DNA of 64,000 nucleotides from Dillenia suffruticosa (Eukaryota > Streptophyta > Magnoliopsida > Dilleniales > Dilleniaceae), in the NCBI GenBank assembly GCA_033439265.1, contig JAVTVX010000010.1:21255056-21319055 (forward strand), in the 5' to 3' direction. The translations under genes were made by a program, and so were the position numbers. Shown here piece after piece: positions 1 to 12,578 of this stretch (positions within the stretch are counted from its first letter, which is position 1; each line of letters begins with the position of its first letter). Under the pieces are notes generated by a model. The model did no database searches and was not told where the DNA came from. It was given only the letters and a program-made list of their open reading frames with translations.

Positions 1-240
1 GAGATGATAGACAAACATAGACCAGTTGATTTTATAACCTACCGTACTCTCCTTGATGAAATATGTCGACAAGGAAGGGTTCAGCAGGCTGTACATTTGC
101 TAAATAAGTTGCAGGAGAAAAGGATTGTGGATGAAATTACTTACAGGAAGCTTTCAATTGTGCTTGAAGACGACTTTGACCATTCGATTGACAAGCGGAC
201 TGAGGTAATGGAAGGGTGCTTTTCCTTCATTTGTCCATGA
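1..240 (+). CDS. PPR (pentatricopeptide repeat) protein, C-terminal part only (5' end outside window)
   Basis: The frame is open from the first base, so this is the 3' end of a gene that begins upstream of the window. The protein shows about two degenerate 35-residue PPR motifs, for example residues reading FITYRTLLDEICRQGRVQQA followed by a second ITYRKL start. PPR proteins bind organellar RNA and act in editing, splicing or stability in mitochondria or plastids; which target applies here cannot be seen. The unspliced frame stops at 238-240. A possible donor (GAG then GTAATG) lies after base 204 and a possible acceptor at 311-312, so the last residues may come from a further exon with a stop a short way on. 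The PPR family call is secure; the exact C-terminus is not. Confidence 0.75.
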   Translation, partial: EMIDKHRPVDFITYRTLLDEICRQGRVQQAVHLLNKLQEKRIVDEITYRKLSIVLEDDFDHSIDKRTEVMEGCFSFICP

Positions 241-540
241 TTTAAGTTTAATTTCAGATGAATAGAATGCTTCTTTTTCTCTGGGTTTTGTTGGAAAGCC
301 TTTTTGTCTCAGGCTGCTTTGAGTGATAATGGACTGGATAACATGGGTTGTTTTTGCTCAAAACTTGAAAGTTACTGTCTAATTTGTCGAATATGCATGC
401 CTATAAGAATGACGTACTTGACAGCAAAACATGAATGCTTTATTTGTGAGAACCCAGTCATCTGTTATGATATATTGTTAAAGCCTTCCTCTTATCTCTC
501 AAAATGTTGGGTTGACCACTTTATGGGCTAACATCAATGG

Positions 541-3500
541 GACACTGTCTAGTTGCACCCTGGAAGACACCTGATCTAATTTAGAGTACACATCCTAATT
601 TTCCTATATTTGCAAGCTGAAATTTAAATGCTTTTGGTTGCAGTTTAGTCGGTTTGACAACATGAGGTCTTAGGATAATGCACAGTTGTGGAAGGGAACA
701 ATCAAAGGGAATACCAGGCAAGGTAATTCATGTTCATGCCATCCTTGAAGTGCAACATGGTATTTATTCATTAAATCAGTTCAAGCATGACTCCCGTCCT
801 TCTTTCTGCGCATAAACAAATTTGCCTTGATATAATTTCTTGAATCTTTTATTTTTTATTTTTTATTTTTTAACTTATGGGCAATTCCTACAGAATTCAG
901 ATGATTCGCATCCCTTAAATAATTAAAACAAATAACTGTAGGGCTTAGTATGGACGTAAGGACATGATATTGTGCTTAGCTTTTTTTGCCTTGACGTATT
1001 CATTTCCCTGTTTTGTTGGATTTGAGATTCAAAAGATATCTAGTATTACGACCTTTCCTAAAATTTGGAGTTATGACTTTGTGATGCGTGGTGCAACATG
1101 CCATTCTCTGTTATACATCATCTTTACTGTTACATAATCATCGGCACCTTGAGTGCTACATGGACTTTTGGGCATGTTAGGATGCATGTACTCAACATGA
1201 TGTGGCAAGAGCTGAGTTTATGTATATTGCTAGTTCACCTGGTGGCATGTTTGCCGAGTCCTGGTGTTTAACAGAGGTCATTAATATATTCTCAGTTTGC
1301 TGTTAACCTAGTGGACTGCTTGGGGGTGGGAATGATGCTTCAAACGCATGCCAGCAAACCTCTTCATTTTTCTGCCCAATATGATTCTGGCAAAAGTAGA
1401 AAGATATGAATTAATTATGAAGTAATCTGTGGGTAAGAGAGAGAAATACAGGGAATGGTCAAGTCGATCCAAACTCTGAACCTTTTTATTTAAGTAGCTG
1501 CAGGTGCACAGCATTTCTTCCTGCATAAAATTGTGAAGGAGATAATTCAGCACAAACATATTGAATGTTAACAGCTAGGGCCCAAATTGTTTGTAGTTTT
1601 GGCAGCTTCTCCTGGATTCTTGTTGACAAATTGGTAGTCAACATTTGCTAGTGATCATGCCTTCCTGGGTTTGATTGATATCCACATCCTAGAATTGAAG
1701 TTCAATTCTGATGAATTCCTACAACTGAATGGGCAATATCCAGACCCTGTGAACAGTCCGTCTAGTAGTAATTATATGAATGAATGGAATTTGGATTGGT
1801 AATTTGACACTATTCACTAATAAAAACCAGCATAGAAGAGTTTGATAGTTCTGTCAGCAGTTGTTTTCAGGGGTCGTATAGGCTCTGTTGCCTAATTTAA
1901 AGCAATATTGTTATATAGTTCCTGCGTAGCTGGATATCATGTAGCACGACATTGGTATATGTACTCCTGAAATTCATGAAACTGTCTATTTTACATTGTT
2001 ATGATATTTGGAGATGAAAGTTATTAGGAGTTTCATTTCCTAAAACTCTGTTCTTCCCTCATTTACGTGTATCAAATTAATGGGTTCAGTTGTCTCTAAG
2101 ATTGATGCAGGCTTTAAATGTTGCAGACGGATTGATCATTGTGGTAACTACTGCCGAACTTTGTCTTTTATATTTTTATTTATTTGTCTACTAGGCTGTG
2201 GGGATCATGAGCCTTATGGTTAGGGCTGTATGCTGTAGGTGCAGTGAGCTGTTCATGAACCTTTCCCGCCAAGAATGTGCTTGGTACATGAGAAATGACA
2301 AGAACTTGCGTAACTCTTGCTTATCATCGGTAAGAATCTAAACAAGTACTTGGGAAAATGGGATAGAAACCACCCTGTACACGTTTATGAAAAATTTTGT
2401 ACCAAAATTGGTAGAAATTGGTGAAAATTGGTGAAAATCTGTGTAAAAGGATAACAATATCTTGCTAATTGTTTTTCAAATTCTTTTTGATACTGAGAAG
2501 AGAAGATATCCTAGAAAATTTAGCAGAACAGATGAATCTCTCTTCAATTTTGTCAATTCTAATCAAACTAGAGAATGGTGAATGCCCAATTGTTCAGAAC
2601 AGAAAATTTTTCTTTTCTTTTCTTTATTATCACCCAATCCCCTTGGGTCCTTTTCATCTGGTCTCACTTCATACTAAATACAAGTTTGACGATGAGATGG
2701 CTGTGGAGGGGACGAATACAGGGTGATTGTCTGCGTCAGTTTGTGGTTTGAGAGAATATAAGCGTTTTATACATTATCATGGACTTGCTTTTTGCCTCTT
2801 TTATTCTCTTTCCTATAATATCAGCATTAAAGAGAGCTGTTGGTCCGGTCAAACAAAGTGATGGGTTGCTTGATGTGAAGTTAGGTATATCTAATTTGGT
2901 CTAATAATTCTTGTGTATTTGCCCAATTGCTATTTGAAAAAAATAAAAATTATGTTTAATCAAAATTATGTAAAAAAAAATCATTAATTTAATTAAAATA
3001 TTTAACTTTTTTCATTGAGAAATTTATTATTATTTTTTTCCCTATAAAAATCCTATTCCTTATTTAGAGTTGCTTTTTACTTCAGTTGAAATATATTAAG
3101 AATGGAATAAAATAAAATAAAAACGAGATAAGTCAGATTGAGATTTTTCAAACATGTCTACACATAATGTATGAAATATTATGGTTTATATCACTGATTC
3201 TTTGTTTTTGATTTATTTTTGTTTATCTTTTGGTTGAGGTTTTCATTTGGTTTGCATTTAAGAGGAGAGAGAAAACTCTCGGTAACTTGCTACAGAGGAT
3301 AGAGAAAGAAAAGGCATGAGACTAGTCTCCATTGCAGGACAATTTGGAGTGCAACTTCCAGTTTTGAGAGGCATCGGTGAAGTGTTAGCCAACCCTCGAC
3401 AATATGAAAATTGTCATTCATCCAACACAATCATCATTAAAGGCTTGCTTCTTTGTTGGTGAAACTCAACTGCTTTAATTTTTCCTGCCATTAGAGATGA

Positions 3501-4710
3501 AATCTCATTTTATGCAAAGGGTTTGTACTTCCAATATTGCTGATATTTGTTGTACTTTTTTTTTATTTTAACCGATCGATCGGTATCTGAAATTATATTT
3601 CAATTAATTTAATTTAAGTTATTATTCGATATTTTTTTTAAAGGAATGCTTTTTTAATATAATTTTTTTATTTTTAAAATTTAAATTCTAGTTTTTGGTT
3701 TAGAGATTAAGCAAGCTTTCCACTAAACTAATCTAATTGTGTTGGTAAATTTTGTGACCCGACAGATTACCAATTCTACCAGACTCCTCGGATTATGCCA
3801 AAACCCCAACAAATATCATGTGACCCGACACACTACATTATTTGCACCAAGCATTCATCCAATAAACAGATCTAATTATTCAATAAATCGAGACAGAAGG
3901 AGTTAACGAGGGGAGGGGGGCAATTTCTATGTACAATGCATGGGAATTGTCCTTTCAGGATGAATCATCCCATTTAAATCAAATCAGTAAATAAGAAAAA
4001 GAGGGCCAAAAATATAAAAAGTTCCCAAAACTTGGGGTGTTTATAAATATTGCTTTAAATTTCAATTGCAGTCGGATGGAGTTTAGCTTATAGAGAAAGA
4101 GTATGCGCCCATTTGCAATATGACAGTTAGTTAAAAAAATCAGACATTCTTCTACTTCTACGGTGGGAAGAAGATAAGAAAACACGAAACATTAGCCATG
4201 GTGATATATACACACACACACACCAGCTTTGGATTACAGGTGCAACGTATACACTTTAAATGAATAAATAATGTTAAAAGTTATAAATCCAAATAAAAAA
4301 GAGAGAAATAATATATAAAAGAAGAAGTTTAATAAAATGTATAAAAGTAATATATAAAATTGATTTTTTTAAAAAAATAATATTGATAGTAGATGAATCT
4401 GTTAATATAATATAAATATTTGCCATTGGGATACTGATAACTCTAGCTCATTTTAAGGAGAATTTACATAAAACTCTTACATTAACAAAAGCAGATATAA
4501 TTTAGCCATTAGAACACTAGTATATAGCTTTAGGTGCACAGATCTCCTATTAAAAAAATTATATATTTCTTACAAAAGCCTTTCATTTTAAAATAAATAT
4601 ATTACAAATATAATAAAAAAATAAAACTTTGGACAAATTGAGGTTGGGCAAATGGAGTCATTACATAATTAATCTTCTTAAATAATATAGATGCGCAGTT
4701 TTGATGCTCT
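541..4710. other. Non-coding region downstream of the PPR gene
   Basis: No convincing coding exon is seen on either strand. Short ORFs here (for example at 1308-1559 and 2469-2726) lack recognisable domains and have the AT-rich composition of the flanks. The first 2-3 kb may include 3' UTR or 3' introns of the PPR gene. From about 2900 the DNA becomes strongly AT-rich. A short CA microsatellite lies at about 4211-4225. Confidence 0.5.
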
Positions 4711-4723
4711 TAATAAACACTAT

Positions 4724-4924
4724 TTTTGTTTTGGTACTATGGCTAGGTCACCAATCCAGTATTTGGGGTTTCGTTCTGACTAATCTGAATCGACCACTTG
4801 CAGGGACCAATTGAGGGACATGTCTCATAATACTGATTTTTTCATTTCCACAGGGGATCAAACTCCCCGCTATAATTAAAGGACTTCAATTTCGGAACCA
4901 ACTGAGTTATCAGATATCGGTTTC
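4724..4924 (-). mobile_element. tRNA-related SINE, reverse orientation, with 12-bp TSD
   Basis: Read on the minus strand, the unit begins with a tRNA-like segment containing TAACTCAGTTGG (box A-like) and GGGAGTTTGATCCCC (box B-like). It ends in ATAGTACC followed by an A-rich tail. The sequence AATAAACACTAT flanks it on both sides (4712-4723 and 4925-4936), as expected for a target-site duplication of target-primed reverse transcription. The 3' tail matches the other SINEs of this window, but the central body differs, so it is a related subfamily. Confidence 0.75.
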
Positions 4925-4936
4925 AATAAACACTAT

Positions 4937-5760
4937 ACCACGTCAAGCATCTCATCTTTCATCGGACTAAATCTAGAAAAAAAAAAAAAAAAAAAGCTCT
5001 TTTATATTTCAAACTCTCATCGCTCTCCTTCCCAGATTCTGGGATCTAATTTTAATGGTATCTTCGCAATCATTTCTTAATGGAAAAATAATATATCTTC
5101 AGATAGAAAAAAAAATAATCATTACAGAAAAATAATCTTATATTCATCGTCCATTTATCTCATGTTACCAACTTTATTGTCTAGAAAATATTAAATTTGG
5201 GTCAATATCAATTGCCAATGTATTTTATGTAGGTGATGACTCATATATTCTATGTACATAGCATTTTTTTTTTTGTTTATTTGGATAATGATTCAATATA
5301 TGCATTGTGTTTGTTGGAACGAGCTCTACGAAAAAGGGCAAAAAAAATTTAAAATCATATTCTCAATTGATAAGTTTTGTATTAATTCTATATATACTTT
5401 GTATTATCTATGGGAAAAAAGAAAGAGATGCGTCTCTTTAATCTTTTTAATAAATAAATAAATAATCATTTCTGTAAGATTAGTTATGGTGATGTCATTA
5501 TCTTAATGGAGTCACAAATTTCGCCGTCCTCAGTTGGTTATTTCGGAAAATGAGAAGGGTAAAATGGTACACACGATCGACGTAACGGATATAGTTGGTA
5601 ACAACACGTGTGGGCATATTAGGGCATCAAACTCCAATCCAACGTGCACCAAGTATCCGCCGCCGAAAGAAAAAACAAAAATGCTCCGCATCACAACCGT
5701 CGGATTAGGACGAATCCAACAGTGGAATAGATGCCCTAACAGGGGGTTGAGGACTCCTTG
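4937..5760. other. AT-rich upstream flank and promoter region of EF-1alpha
   Basis: The DNA to about 5500 is AT-rich with no coding signal. From about 5530 the composition becomes more GC-balanced, as expected of a promoter. A TTTAAA element at 5769-5774 sits about 30 bases before a pyrimidine-rich stretch that is a plausible transcription start. No clear tef box or telo box was found. Confidence 0.4.
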
Positions 5761-5796
5761 CCACCTTTAAAGGGAGAAGGCAGCTCCATTTCTCGT

Positions 5797-5887
5797 CCTC
5801 TCTATTGTTCGCTCTGCTTCACTCTCTCTCCTCTCTGGAAGGCGAGAGAAAAGCTTCAAGCGATCTTCTTCACATTTTTTGCTTCAG
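5797..5887 (+). other. EF-1alpha 5' UTR exon (start approximate)
   Basis: This pyrimidine-rich leader (CTCT-rich) ends in TTCAG followed by GTCAG, a plausible donor at 5888. The leader intron would run to 6522 (TTTCTAG acceptor), or less likely 6513, just 13 bases before the start codon. A long 5' leader intron directly upstream of the ATG is typical of plant EF-1alpha genes and usually supports strong expression. The 5' end of the exon is inferred. Confidence 0.6.
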
Positions 5888-6535
5888 GTCAGATTTCTCT
5901 CTTTTTCTTCTTCTGAACCTATGTTTGTGTTTGATGTTTTTGTTTATAGTTCATAATCGTTCGGTCCAATGTTTATGGGAAGCTTGTGATTGATATCATT
6001 GTTATGTTTTCTAGTCCAATGAAACGAATTCTCCCTGTGATTGATTAAATTTGTGTGTTTATTGCTTTTTCATATGGTTTTAACCTCGAAGAACCTTGTT
6101 CGGTGTCCTATGATGCTTATTGTTTACTTCTTACTGGAAATATATGTTCTTAGGTTTTCAGATTTGAATTGTAACATCCTATGTGTGTCGATTTGTTCGT
6201 TGTTTTAGAGAGAGTATATGTTTGAGGGATTTTCTCATTCTTATGCACAAATTTTGTTTAAATATTTCCGAGATATTGTTTGTTCCACAGTTGTCTATGT
6301 TAAGTCGTAGATTAGGTTTATCTTATATATTTCTGCCTGGTGTTGGTAGTTTCATTCTTGAAGAAATCAATTTCCAATCTATTTATTTTTTTTGATTTTG
6401 GATTGATTGAAATGTTAGGTTTCTAGAGTGAAATTGTTTATGGGATTTACTTATTTTTTTATATCAAAAAAGATTGAGTCAGGGGTTATGTTTTGTGTGT
6501 TACGATGTATCAGGTTTTCTAGTTAAAATTTTATA

Positions 6536-7977
6536 ATGGGTAAGGAGAAGGTTCACATTAACATTGTGGTCATTGGCCATGTCGACTCTGGCAAGTCCAC
6601 CACTACCGGTCACTTGATCTACAAGCTTGGAGGTATTGACAAGCGTGTGATTGAGAGATTCGAGAAGGAGGCTGCTGAGATGAACAAACGTTCATTCAAG
6701 TATGCTTGGGTGCTAGACAAGCTTAAGGCCGAGCGTGAGCGCGGCATTACCATCGATATTGCCTTGTGGAAGTTTGAGACCACCAAGTACTACTGCACTG
6801 TTATCGATGCTCCTGGACATCGTGACTTTATCAAGAACATGATCACTGGAACTTCTCAAGCCGATTGTGCCATTCTCATCATTGACTCCACCACTGGTGG
6901 GTTTGAGGCTGGTATTTCCAAGGATGGTCAGACCCGTGAACATGCTTTGCTTTCCTTCACTCTGGGTGTCAAGCAAATGATCTGCTGCTGTAACAAGGTA
7001 AAATTATAAATGGGTCTTGTCTTGATTTTTGTATCTTGAACGTCGTTTTTGCTGTAGACTTGATGCAAATAGTTGGGAATTGCTTGTTTTGACAGATGGA
7101 TGCCACCACCCCCAAGTACTCTAAGGCTAGGTACGATGAAATTGTTAAGGAAGTCTCTTCCTACTTGAAGAAGGTCGGTTACAACCCTGAGAAGATTCCC
7201 TTTGTCCCCATCTCTGGTTTTGAGGGTGACAACATGATTGAGAGGTCCACAAACCTCGACTGGTACAAGGGACCAACCCTCCTTGAGGCTCTTGACAATA
7301 TTCAGGAGCCCAAGAGACCCTCGGACAAGCCCCTCCGTCTCCCTCTTCAGGATGTCTACAAGATTGGTGGTATTGGAACTGTCCCCGTGGGACGTGTCGA
7401 GACTGGTGTCCTCAAGCCTGGTATGGTTGTTACCTTCGGTCCCTCTGGTCTCACCACTGAAGTCAAGTCTGTTGAGATGCACCACGAAGCTCTCCTGGAG
7501 GCCTTGCCCGGTGACAATGTTGGGTTCAACGTGAAGAATGTTGCTGTGAAGGATCTCAAGCGTGGTTTTGTTGCATCAGACTCCAAGAATGACCCTGCCA
7601 AGGAAGCTGCCAACTTCACCTCCCAGGTCATTATCATGAACCACCCTGGCCAGATTGGAAGCGGTTATGCCCCAGTCCTTGACTGCCACACCTCCCACAT
7701 TGCCGTCAAGTTTGCTGAGCTTGTGACCAAGATCGACAGGCGATCTGGTAAGGAGCTTGAGAAGGAGCCCAAGTTCTTGAAGAACGGAGATGCTGGTTTT
7801 GTTAAGATGATTCCCACCAAGCCCATGGTTGTTGAAACTTTCTCTCAGTATCCCCCGCTTGGTCGTTTTGCTGTGAGGGACATGCGTCAAACGGTTGCTG
7901 TTGGTGTCATCAAGAATGTCGAGAAGAAGGACCCAACTGGTGCTAAGGTCACCAAGTCTGCTGCCAAGAAGAAGTGA
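6536..7977 (+). CDS. EF1A: Translation elongation factor 1-alpha (eEF1A)
   Basis: eEF1A is the GTPase that delivers aminoacyl-tRNA to the cytosolic ribosome. Two coding exons, 6536-6997 (154 codons, phase 0) and 7096-7977, are separated by a 98-bp GT-AG intron at the position usual for plant eEF1A genes (between NK and MDATTPK). The protein is 447 residues, the normal plant length. G1 is GHVDSGKST (residues 14-22), G3 is DAPGH (about 91-95), and G4 NKMD is built across the splice junction. Domains II and III and the lysine-rich C-terminus ending in KKK are intact. Residue 6 is V where many plant copies have F. Codon use is C/G-rich at third positions relative to the flanks, as in highly expressed plant genes. 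No lesion is seen, and the leader intron supports an expressed gene. Confidence 0.98.
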
Positions 7978-8300
7978 ACGGTGCGGCCCTGGTGTGGGAT
8001 ATTTGATGGGGACATCATTTCCTCTAGTAGTAGTAAACAATTTTTTGCGATTGGTTGTCTTCTTTATCCTGTTCATAGTTCCCTGCCTTCTGTATTGGGT
8101 ACCCATTCCCAGCATTGGGTGCTTGATAGGCGGTGGCGAAGCTATGGCAATCAGATGACCACTTTTCCTGTCCTTCAGTTTTTTGGTACTCTGATTTTGG
8201 TGTCTATCCCCATTGACAATTATGTTTTTGGTGCTTGAGTTGCTTGGGTTGTTCTGAGCATCCGAGAATGTTCCATTATATTCTTTGCTGGAATATCCTT
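7978..8300 (+). other. EF-1alpha 3' UTR region (end approximate)
   Basis: T/G-rich sequence follows the TGA stop, as is usual for plant 3' UTRs. No single AATAAA signal can be chosen with confidence. The end is an estimate. Confidence 0.4.
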
Positions 8301-10958
8301 TAAAATCGCTTTACAGTCTTTGTCTCTTAATACTTTTGGTATGTTGCTTTATCTTTATTATATTTTTGCTTATAAATTAATCCTGGCTGATTTGCAATCT
8401 GCTTTGAACATATTCGGTTGGCTACATAATTAGTTTTCAGTGTTTATATCCTCAACAGTTCTTTTCTTGCCCACGTGGTTCAGATTGTTGTGATTATTCT
8501 GTATGAGAATCCTTTGCTCTTAGAAAGTATCCTAGGCTTCAGACCGAAGGTGGTAATCGGAAATGTATGTTGCCCCTGAAAGTAAATGTGGGTGCTAAGA
8601 TTGCTTCCTTATTGGTTTGGTTTGTATGGGTCAAGTTCCTTCATACCCTCATAACTCATCACATTTCTTGCTTTGCTGCTCTAGATTTGCGAGTCAGAAG
8701 TACTTGCTGGATATGTTTTTGGCAAGAAATATTTGAAGTATTTTTTCTTACTCAATGATTATGTATCATTTTTTTAAAAAATATTATTATTATTATTGTT
8801 ATTTTTGGTTGTAGCGAAACAAATTCGGAGAGATGGCCTTTAATTAAGGTAGCTCTGCTTCTGTGGGTTAATGGAACTAGGGTTATGGGTTACAAAGGCC
8901 TTGATGATATGAATGCTCCTCTGAAGCTTTCATTGTCAAACTTTGAATTGAACCCATATTCTATTATGTTAGATTTATTTACATATATAAAAAAAAATAT
9001 GATAAATCATAAAAATTGAATAGTTCAAAATTTTTTGATAAATATCTTAATGTTTAGGTTTTCAAAATCCAAGAACCGGAAATTCTATCAAACGGATCGC
9101 TCGATCAAAATGGTGATCACAAAATTGAACTACCACCACAAATCCACATCGTCTCAATCCAAAATCTGATGATATAATGATAAAAGAAAATTTTTTCATT
9201 AAAATTTTTTCGTCAAAATTTTTTCATTAAAATTTTCTCATCAAAATTTTTTCAATCTTTTGATTTTTTCTCTCCGGAAAATATGTGCTTGTTTATGCAA
9301 ACTCCAAAATGCATTCTTACAGGTGTCTCTCACACAAGGAACCATATTCTCATGTTGCAATTATCAGAGTAGTTAAACCCTATAATGAGATGTGGGTCTC
9401 ATTGGAGAGATCATCGGAAGTGGGATAATTATAGTTATTCACTCAAATTCAAACTAATTCGAATTAAATTAAATTATCTTAAAAAGTCCAAAATGCCCCT
9501 ACATGGGCATGTCAACTGATGCAACAAGGGACTCTCGTGGAAACGGCTAGTGACGCTGTTTCTAATCAGGATTCGGCATTGGGTCATTGCCTATTGTGTT
9601 ATACCATCCCAGTGGTTGCCATGTCTTTGATTGCGTGTTAACAACAAGCTATATAGAACTAACGAATATACTGAGACTAAATTATCTGTTGCATTACAAG
9701 ACACTTAAGACAGCAGCCACAAAGAGCGACCCCTGGAAATTTTCTGTGCCAAATAGTCTTCATTGTTGCAGGCGTAGGTAACTACATCCCTTTGATTTTG
9801 TTGCAGGTACAGGTAACTTCATTTGATCTTCATCTGTCCTTGTTGCTGCAGTAAGAGAAATTTCGTCTGCTCTTGGCTCTCAATCATGTTACAAGAGAGG
9901 TGAGGATAATTTTCAAGTTTTCCTGCATGTGATATTTATTGTCGTCATATGCTTGGGAATGGGAGAGACCCCATAAATGGTTTGCTGCGGATGATACCGA
10001 CTACTAATGCCACTAACTCTTATTGTCTTTTTTTCACCAACTTTATTAAATGCCAACAATAAACATTAATGAGGTCTCCTCTTCCCAACATCTTCGTAAT
10101 GGAGATCTTTGCCATAGTCTTAGTGAGCGGACTTGACCCTCAAGTCTCTTACCATTTTCATTCTCGAACTTGTTCACGCCATCCCACACATTTGGCACAA
10201 GTTAAACTCTAGACAATCTTCAAAATTTCTGCAAGTTCAATATGTTAGTTCTTTTTGTGTCAAAAATGTTATTCATCAATTATAGCAAGGAACATTTTGG
10301 AGCTAGGACTCTGGGACATACCCTTTCTCATCTTGCAAACTTATACAACACAACCTTATGTGCAATTATAAGATCAAATTCAAGTACCCGGAGAGAGAGA
10401 GAGAGAGAGGCAAGTGGTCTAAAACTTGGTTTAAGTAATGACTTATGCGTCGTCGGATCATAAATCTAATTTTTAATTAACGAAGTTCCTCCCTTTCTAA
10501 ATGAAATTTATCAAGACATGTAACTTCAAATTTCAAAAGTTTAAAAGCCAGGGAAATGATGATTTGAGCTAGAGAACCATTATTTAAAGCAAGACATAAC
10601 CTTCGAAACATGTTTCTCTAAATGAAGTGCGGCCAGTCATGGTTTCATTGATCAACTGAATAGTTGGTGTGGCCTGTCTGGTGGTGCTGAGTAGAATAAT
10701 TGGAAAGATAACAGTCCAAAACTCACCATTTTCCATTCTTTTTTAAAAAAGTAACCAGTCCAAAATCATAATAAAAATATTCCTTACTGGTCCAAAGTAT
10801 TAAAAACAAAAAGCAAACTCCAGAACAAGATCGGTGAGCAAAGACCGAGACCAAAGATCATAGAAATCAAATTAGGGTAGACATAAATTCAGAAATTGGA
10901 ATCGAAGATAAAGCCAAACCCCATAAAAAGAAAGTCCTAAATATAGTTAAACCAAGGT
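8301..10958. other. Intergenic region between EF-1alpha and the small minus-strand gene
   Basis: No coding exon is recognised. The region contains a short imperfect tandem array at 9188-9262 (unit about 15 bp, TTTTTTCATTAAAA-like) and a GA microsatellite at 10391-10410. The small ORFs at 8567-8758, 9587-9781 and 10242-10463 have no recognisable domain. Confidence 0.5.
9188..9262. repeat. Short imperfect tandem repeat, about 15-bp unit, about 5 copies
   Basis: Units of the form AATTTTTTCATTAA recur about every 15 bp with substitutions (CATTAA, CGTCAA, CATCAA). It is AT-rich and non-coding. Confidence 0.6.

Positions 10959-10985
<27 letters not shown>
10959..10985. repeat. Poly(A) tract of 27 bases next to a stop codon
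   Basis: This uninterrupted A-run on the plus strand lies 4 bases beyond the TAG stop of the minus-strand gene at 10990-11364. On that gene's strand it is a poly(T) run right after the coding end. Confidence 0.9.
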
Positions 10986-10989
<4 letters not shown>

Positions 10990-11364
10990 CTAGGCGGCTT
11001 TTGCTGTACAAGCCAAACACGGACAAAACAACAAATCATGAAGTACAATAGCTAGATCTCCATCAATTTCTCCTTCTCTGATCTCTTCAAGGACTCTCAC
11101 ATGATGTTGTTTAACACCAATCCCTTGATCTGCATGAAAATTTTCTCTTGCTTCGGATCTCTGCTTTTTTATGGCCTTCCTTCTGCGATCATGATCAGCC
11201 ATCCTGCAATATATCAAAACTCTCACAACACAATCTTCAAGAAAAAAAACAAGATATGAGAGAGAGAGAGAGACATACTCAATAGAAAGATTGAGACGAT
11301 GAGTGATCCCTGAGACACAGAGAGGAGGACCATGGTTGGCAGGGAGGGTTAGGATGGGCAACAT
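10990..11364 (-). CDS. Small two-exon gene, 99-aa protein of unknown function
   Basis: I do not recognise the protein. Exon 1 is 11364-11279 and exon 2 is 11203-10990. The 75-bp intron (GTATGT donor, TTGCAG acceptor) contains a CT-rich tract, and the two exons join in frame to give 300 nt including TAG. The N-terminal 30 residues are mildly hydrophobic (MLPILTLPANHGPP). The middle (about residues 30-50) is strongly basic, with DRRRKAIKKQRSEAR, and could bind nucleic acid or act as a nuclear signal. The C-terminus holds a short cysteine cluster (CPCLAC). A TATA-like box (TATAAG on the minus strand, 11438-11444) lies about 75 bases upstream of the ATG. A start at the internal ATG at 11202 would remove exon 1. 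The clean splice phase and TATA element favour a real gene, but the protein is short and a non-coding transcript is possible. Confidence 0.5.
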   Translation of the reverse strand: MLPILTLPANHGPPLCVSGITHRLNLSIEYVSLSLSYLVFFLEDCVVRVLIYCRMADHDRRRKAIKKQRSEARENFHADQGIGVKQHHVRVLEEIREGEIDGDLAIVLHDLLFCPCLACTAKAA

Positions 11365-11437
11365 ATTTTCTCCTCTTTAGCTGTGAAGCCAAAGAGCGGA
11401 TGAGAGAGGGAAATAAATACTCATAGATGGTACTTCA

Positions 11438-11444
11438 CTTATAT
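11438..11444 (-). promoter_or_regulatory. Candidate TATA box for the 99-aa gene
   Basis: The minus strand reads GGAATATAAGTGAAG here. This is about 75 bases upstream of the start codon at 11364, leaving room for a 5' UTR of about 40-50 bases. Confidence 0.35.
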
Positions 11445-11449
11445 TCCCT

Positions 11450-12564
11450 CTCTTTTTGTGTGTTTTGGGCTTGCAAGGGCAGAGATTTATCCCTTTTTCG
11501 GCTCTTAATTCTTTAATAACAAAAGTAATAATCGAGGCGATTTTAATGATTTATAAGGTAAACTTATGCATTATTCTTATTTTTAAACTTAATTTTATCA
11601 TCCTATATATATATTAAATCTTACAGAATTAATAACCCTAAAATGCATAAAAATTAATTTTGACCATTCAAATTTTTTAAATTTTAAAAGTTTTGAATGG
11701 TTAAATTTTGATCCTAACTCCTCCTATTATCATGAATATCAATACAAATGGGAGTGGTAGAAAAATCCCCTGAATATTAGCAAAATACAAGAATAATATT
11801 TTCTTGGAATAATTTGATATATAATTTGAATTAAATATTTTAAAAAGAAATACTTTTTGATGGTATTTGAAAGAGATTGCTATTTTTTTTACCCTTTTTA
11901 AGCAAAAAGAAAAGGAACGAATATATACTTGAAATTCGATGATGGGAGTGGGGGAGTAAACTCAAAAATTTACCATGTGCGGAGAAAGGAATGAACCTAT
12001 TCTGCAGATGAGCATTTATGAGTATGGTTCCTGTCCCGACTTAATTATAGAGCAGACAAATTGGGCCAAGTCCAATGGAGTCCACAAGTCCTCCTTTTCT
12101 CTCTCTCCGGCACTGTCATTGCCTTTATTACCTGCAGATGCGCCTCCCCCTCACACACCATATGCACCACTCGGTTCTATCCTTAATCGTTTTCATCGTG
12201 ACTTTTGAAGGGCGGATGGAAAAGGGTATATCACAACTTGGGACGAAGGTCTTCTGTATTTAATAAATTATAGTTGATATCTTTGAATGCGAATAACTCT
12301 TTGATATTTGATTTATTGTGATATTTTTGTGATTTTTAATTTTGTTAACACCAATAATAACTTGTACAAAATTTATAAGATGAGATTTGCTTGGTTTTTC
12401 TTTCCTTTTTTGTGTTGTGTTACTACTCACTAAGTTTTCATAATTCACCCTTTCCTTTTTCTGCTTTTTTGTTTTCCCAGAGATCAAAATGCCATGCACG
12501 TTAGGATAGGTTAGTACTTATGGGTTTATAATCTAGTAGACGATCAAAATGATACTTTTGTTAC
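11450..12564. other. AT-rich intergenic region
   Basis: No supported gene is seen. The overlapping plus-strand ORFs at 11975-12263 are short, and their two frames run over the same CT-rich stretch without a domain. Confidence 0.5.
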
Positions 12565-12578
12565 AATATGATATCTTT

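Noticed and set aside
7238..7534. Plus-strand alternative-frame ORFs inside and after EF-1alpha (7238-7534, 7895-8238)
   Set aside because: Out-of-frame readings of the coding exon and 3' UTR.
6713..8115. Long minus-strand ORFs opposite EF-1alpha (6713-6976, 6928-7485, 7356-7637, 7576-8115)
   Set aside because: They are shadows of the biased codon use of the EF-1alpha coding exons and have no domain of their own.
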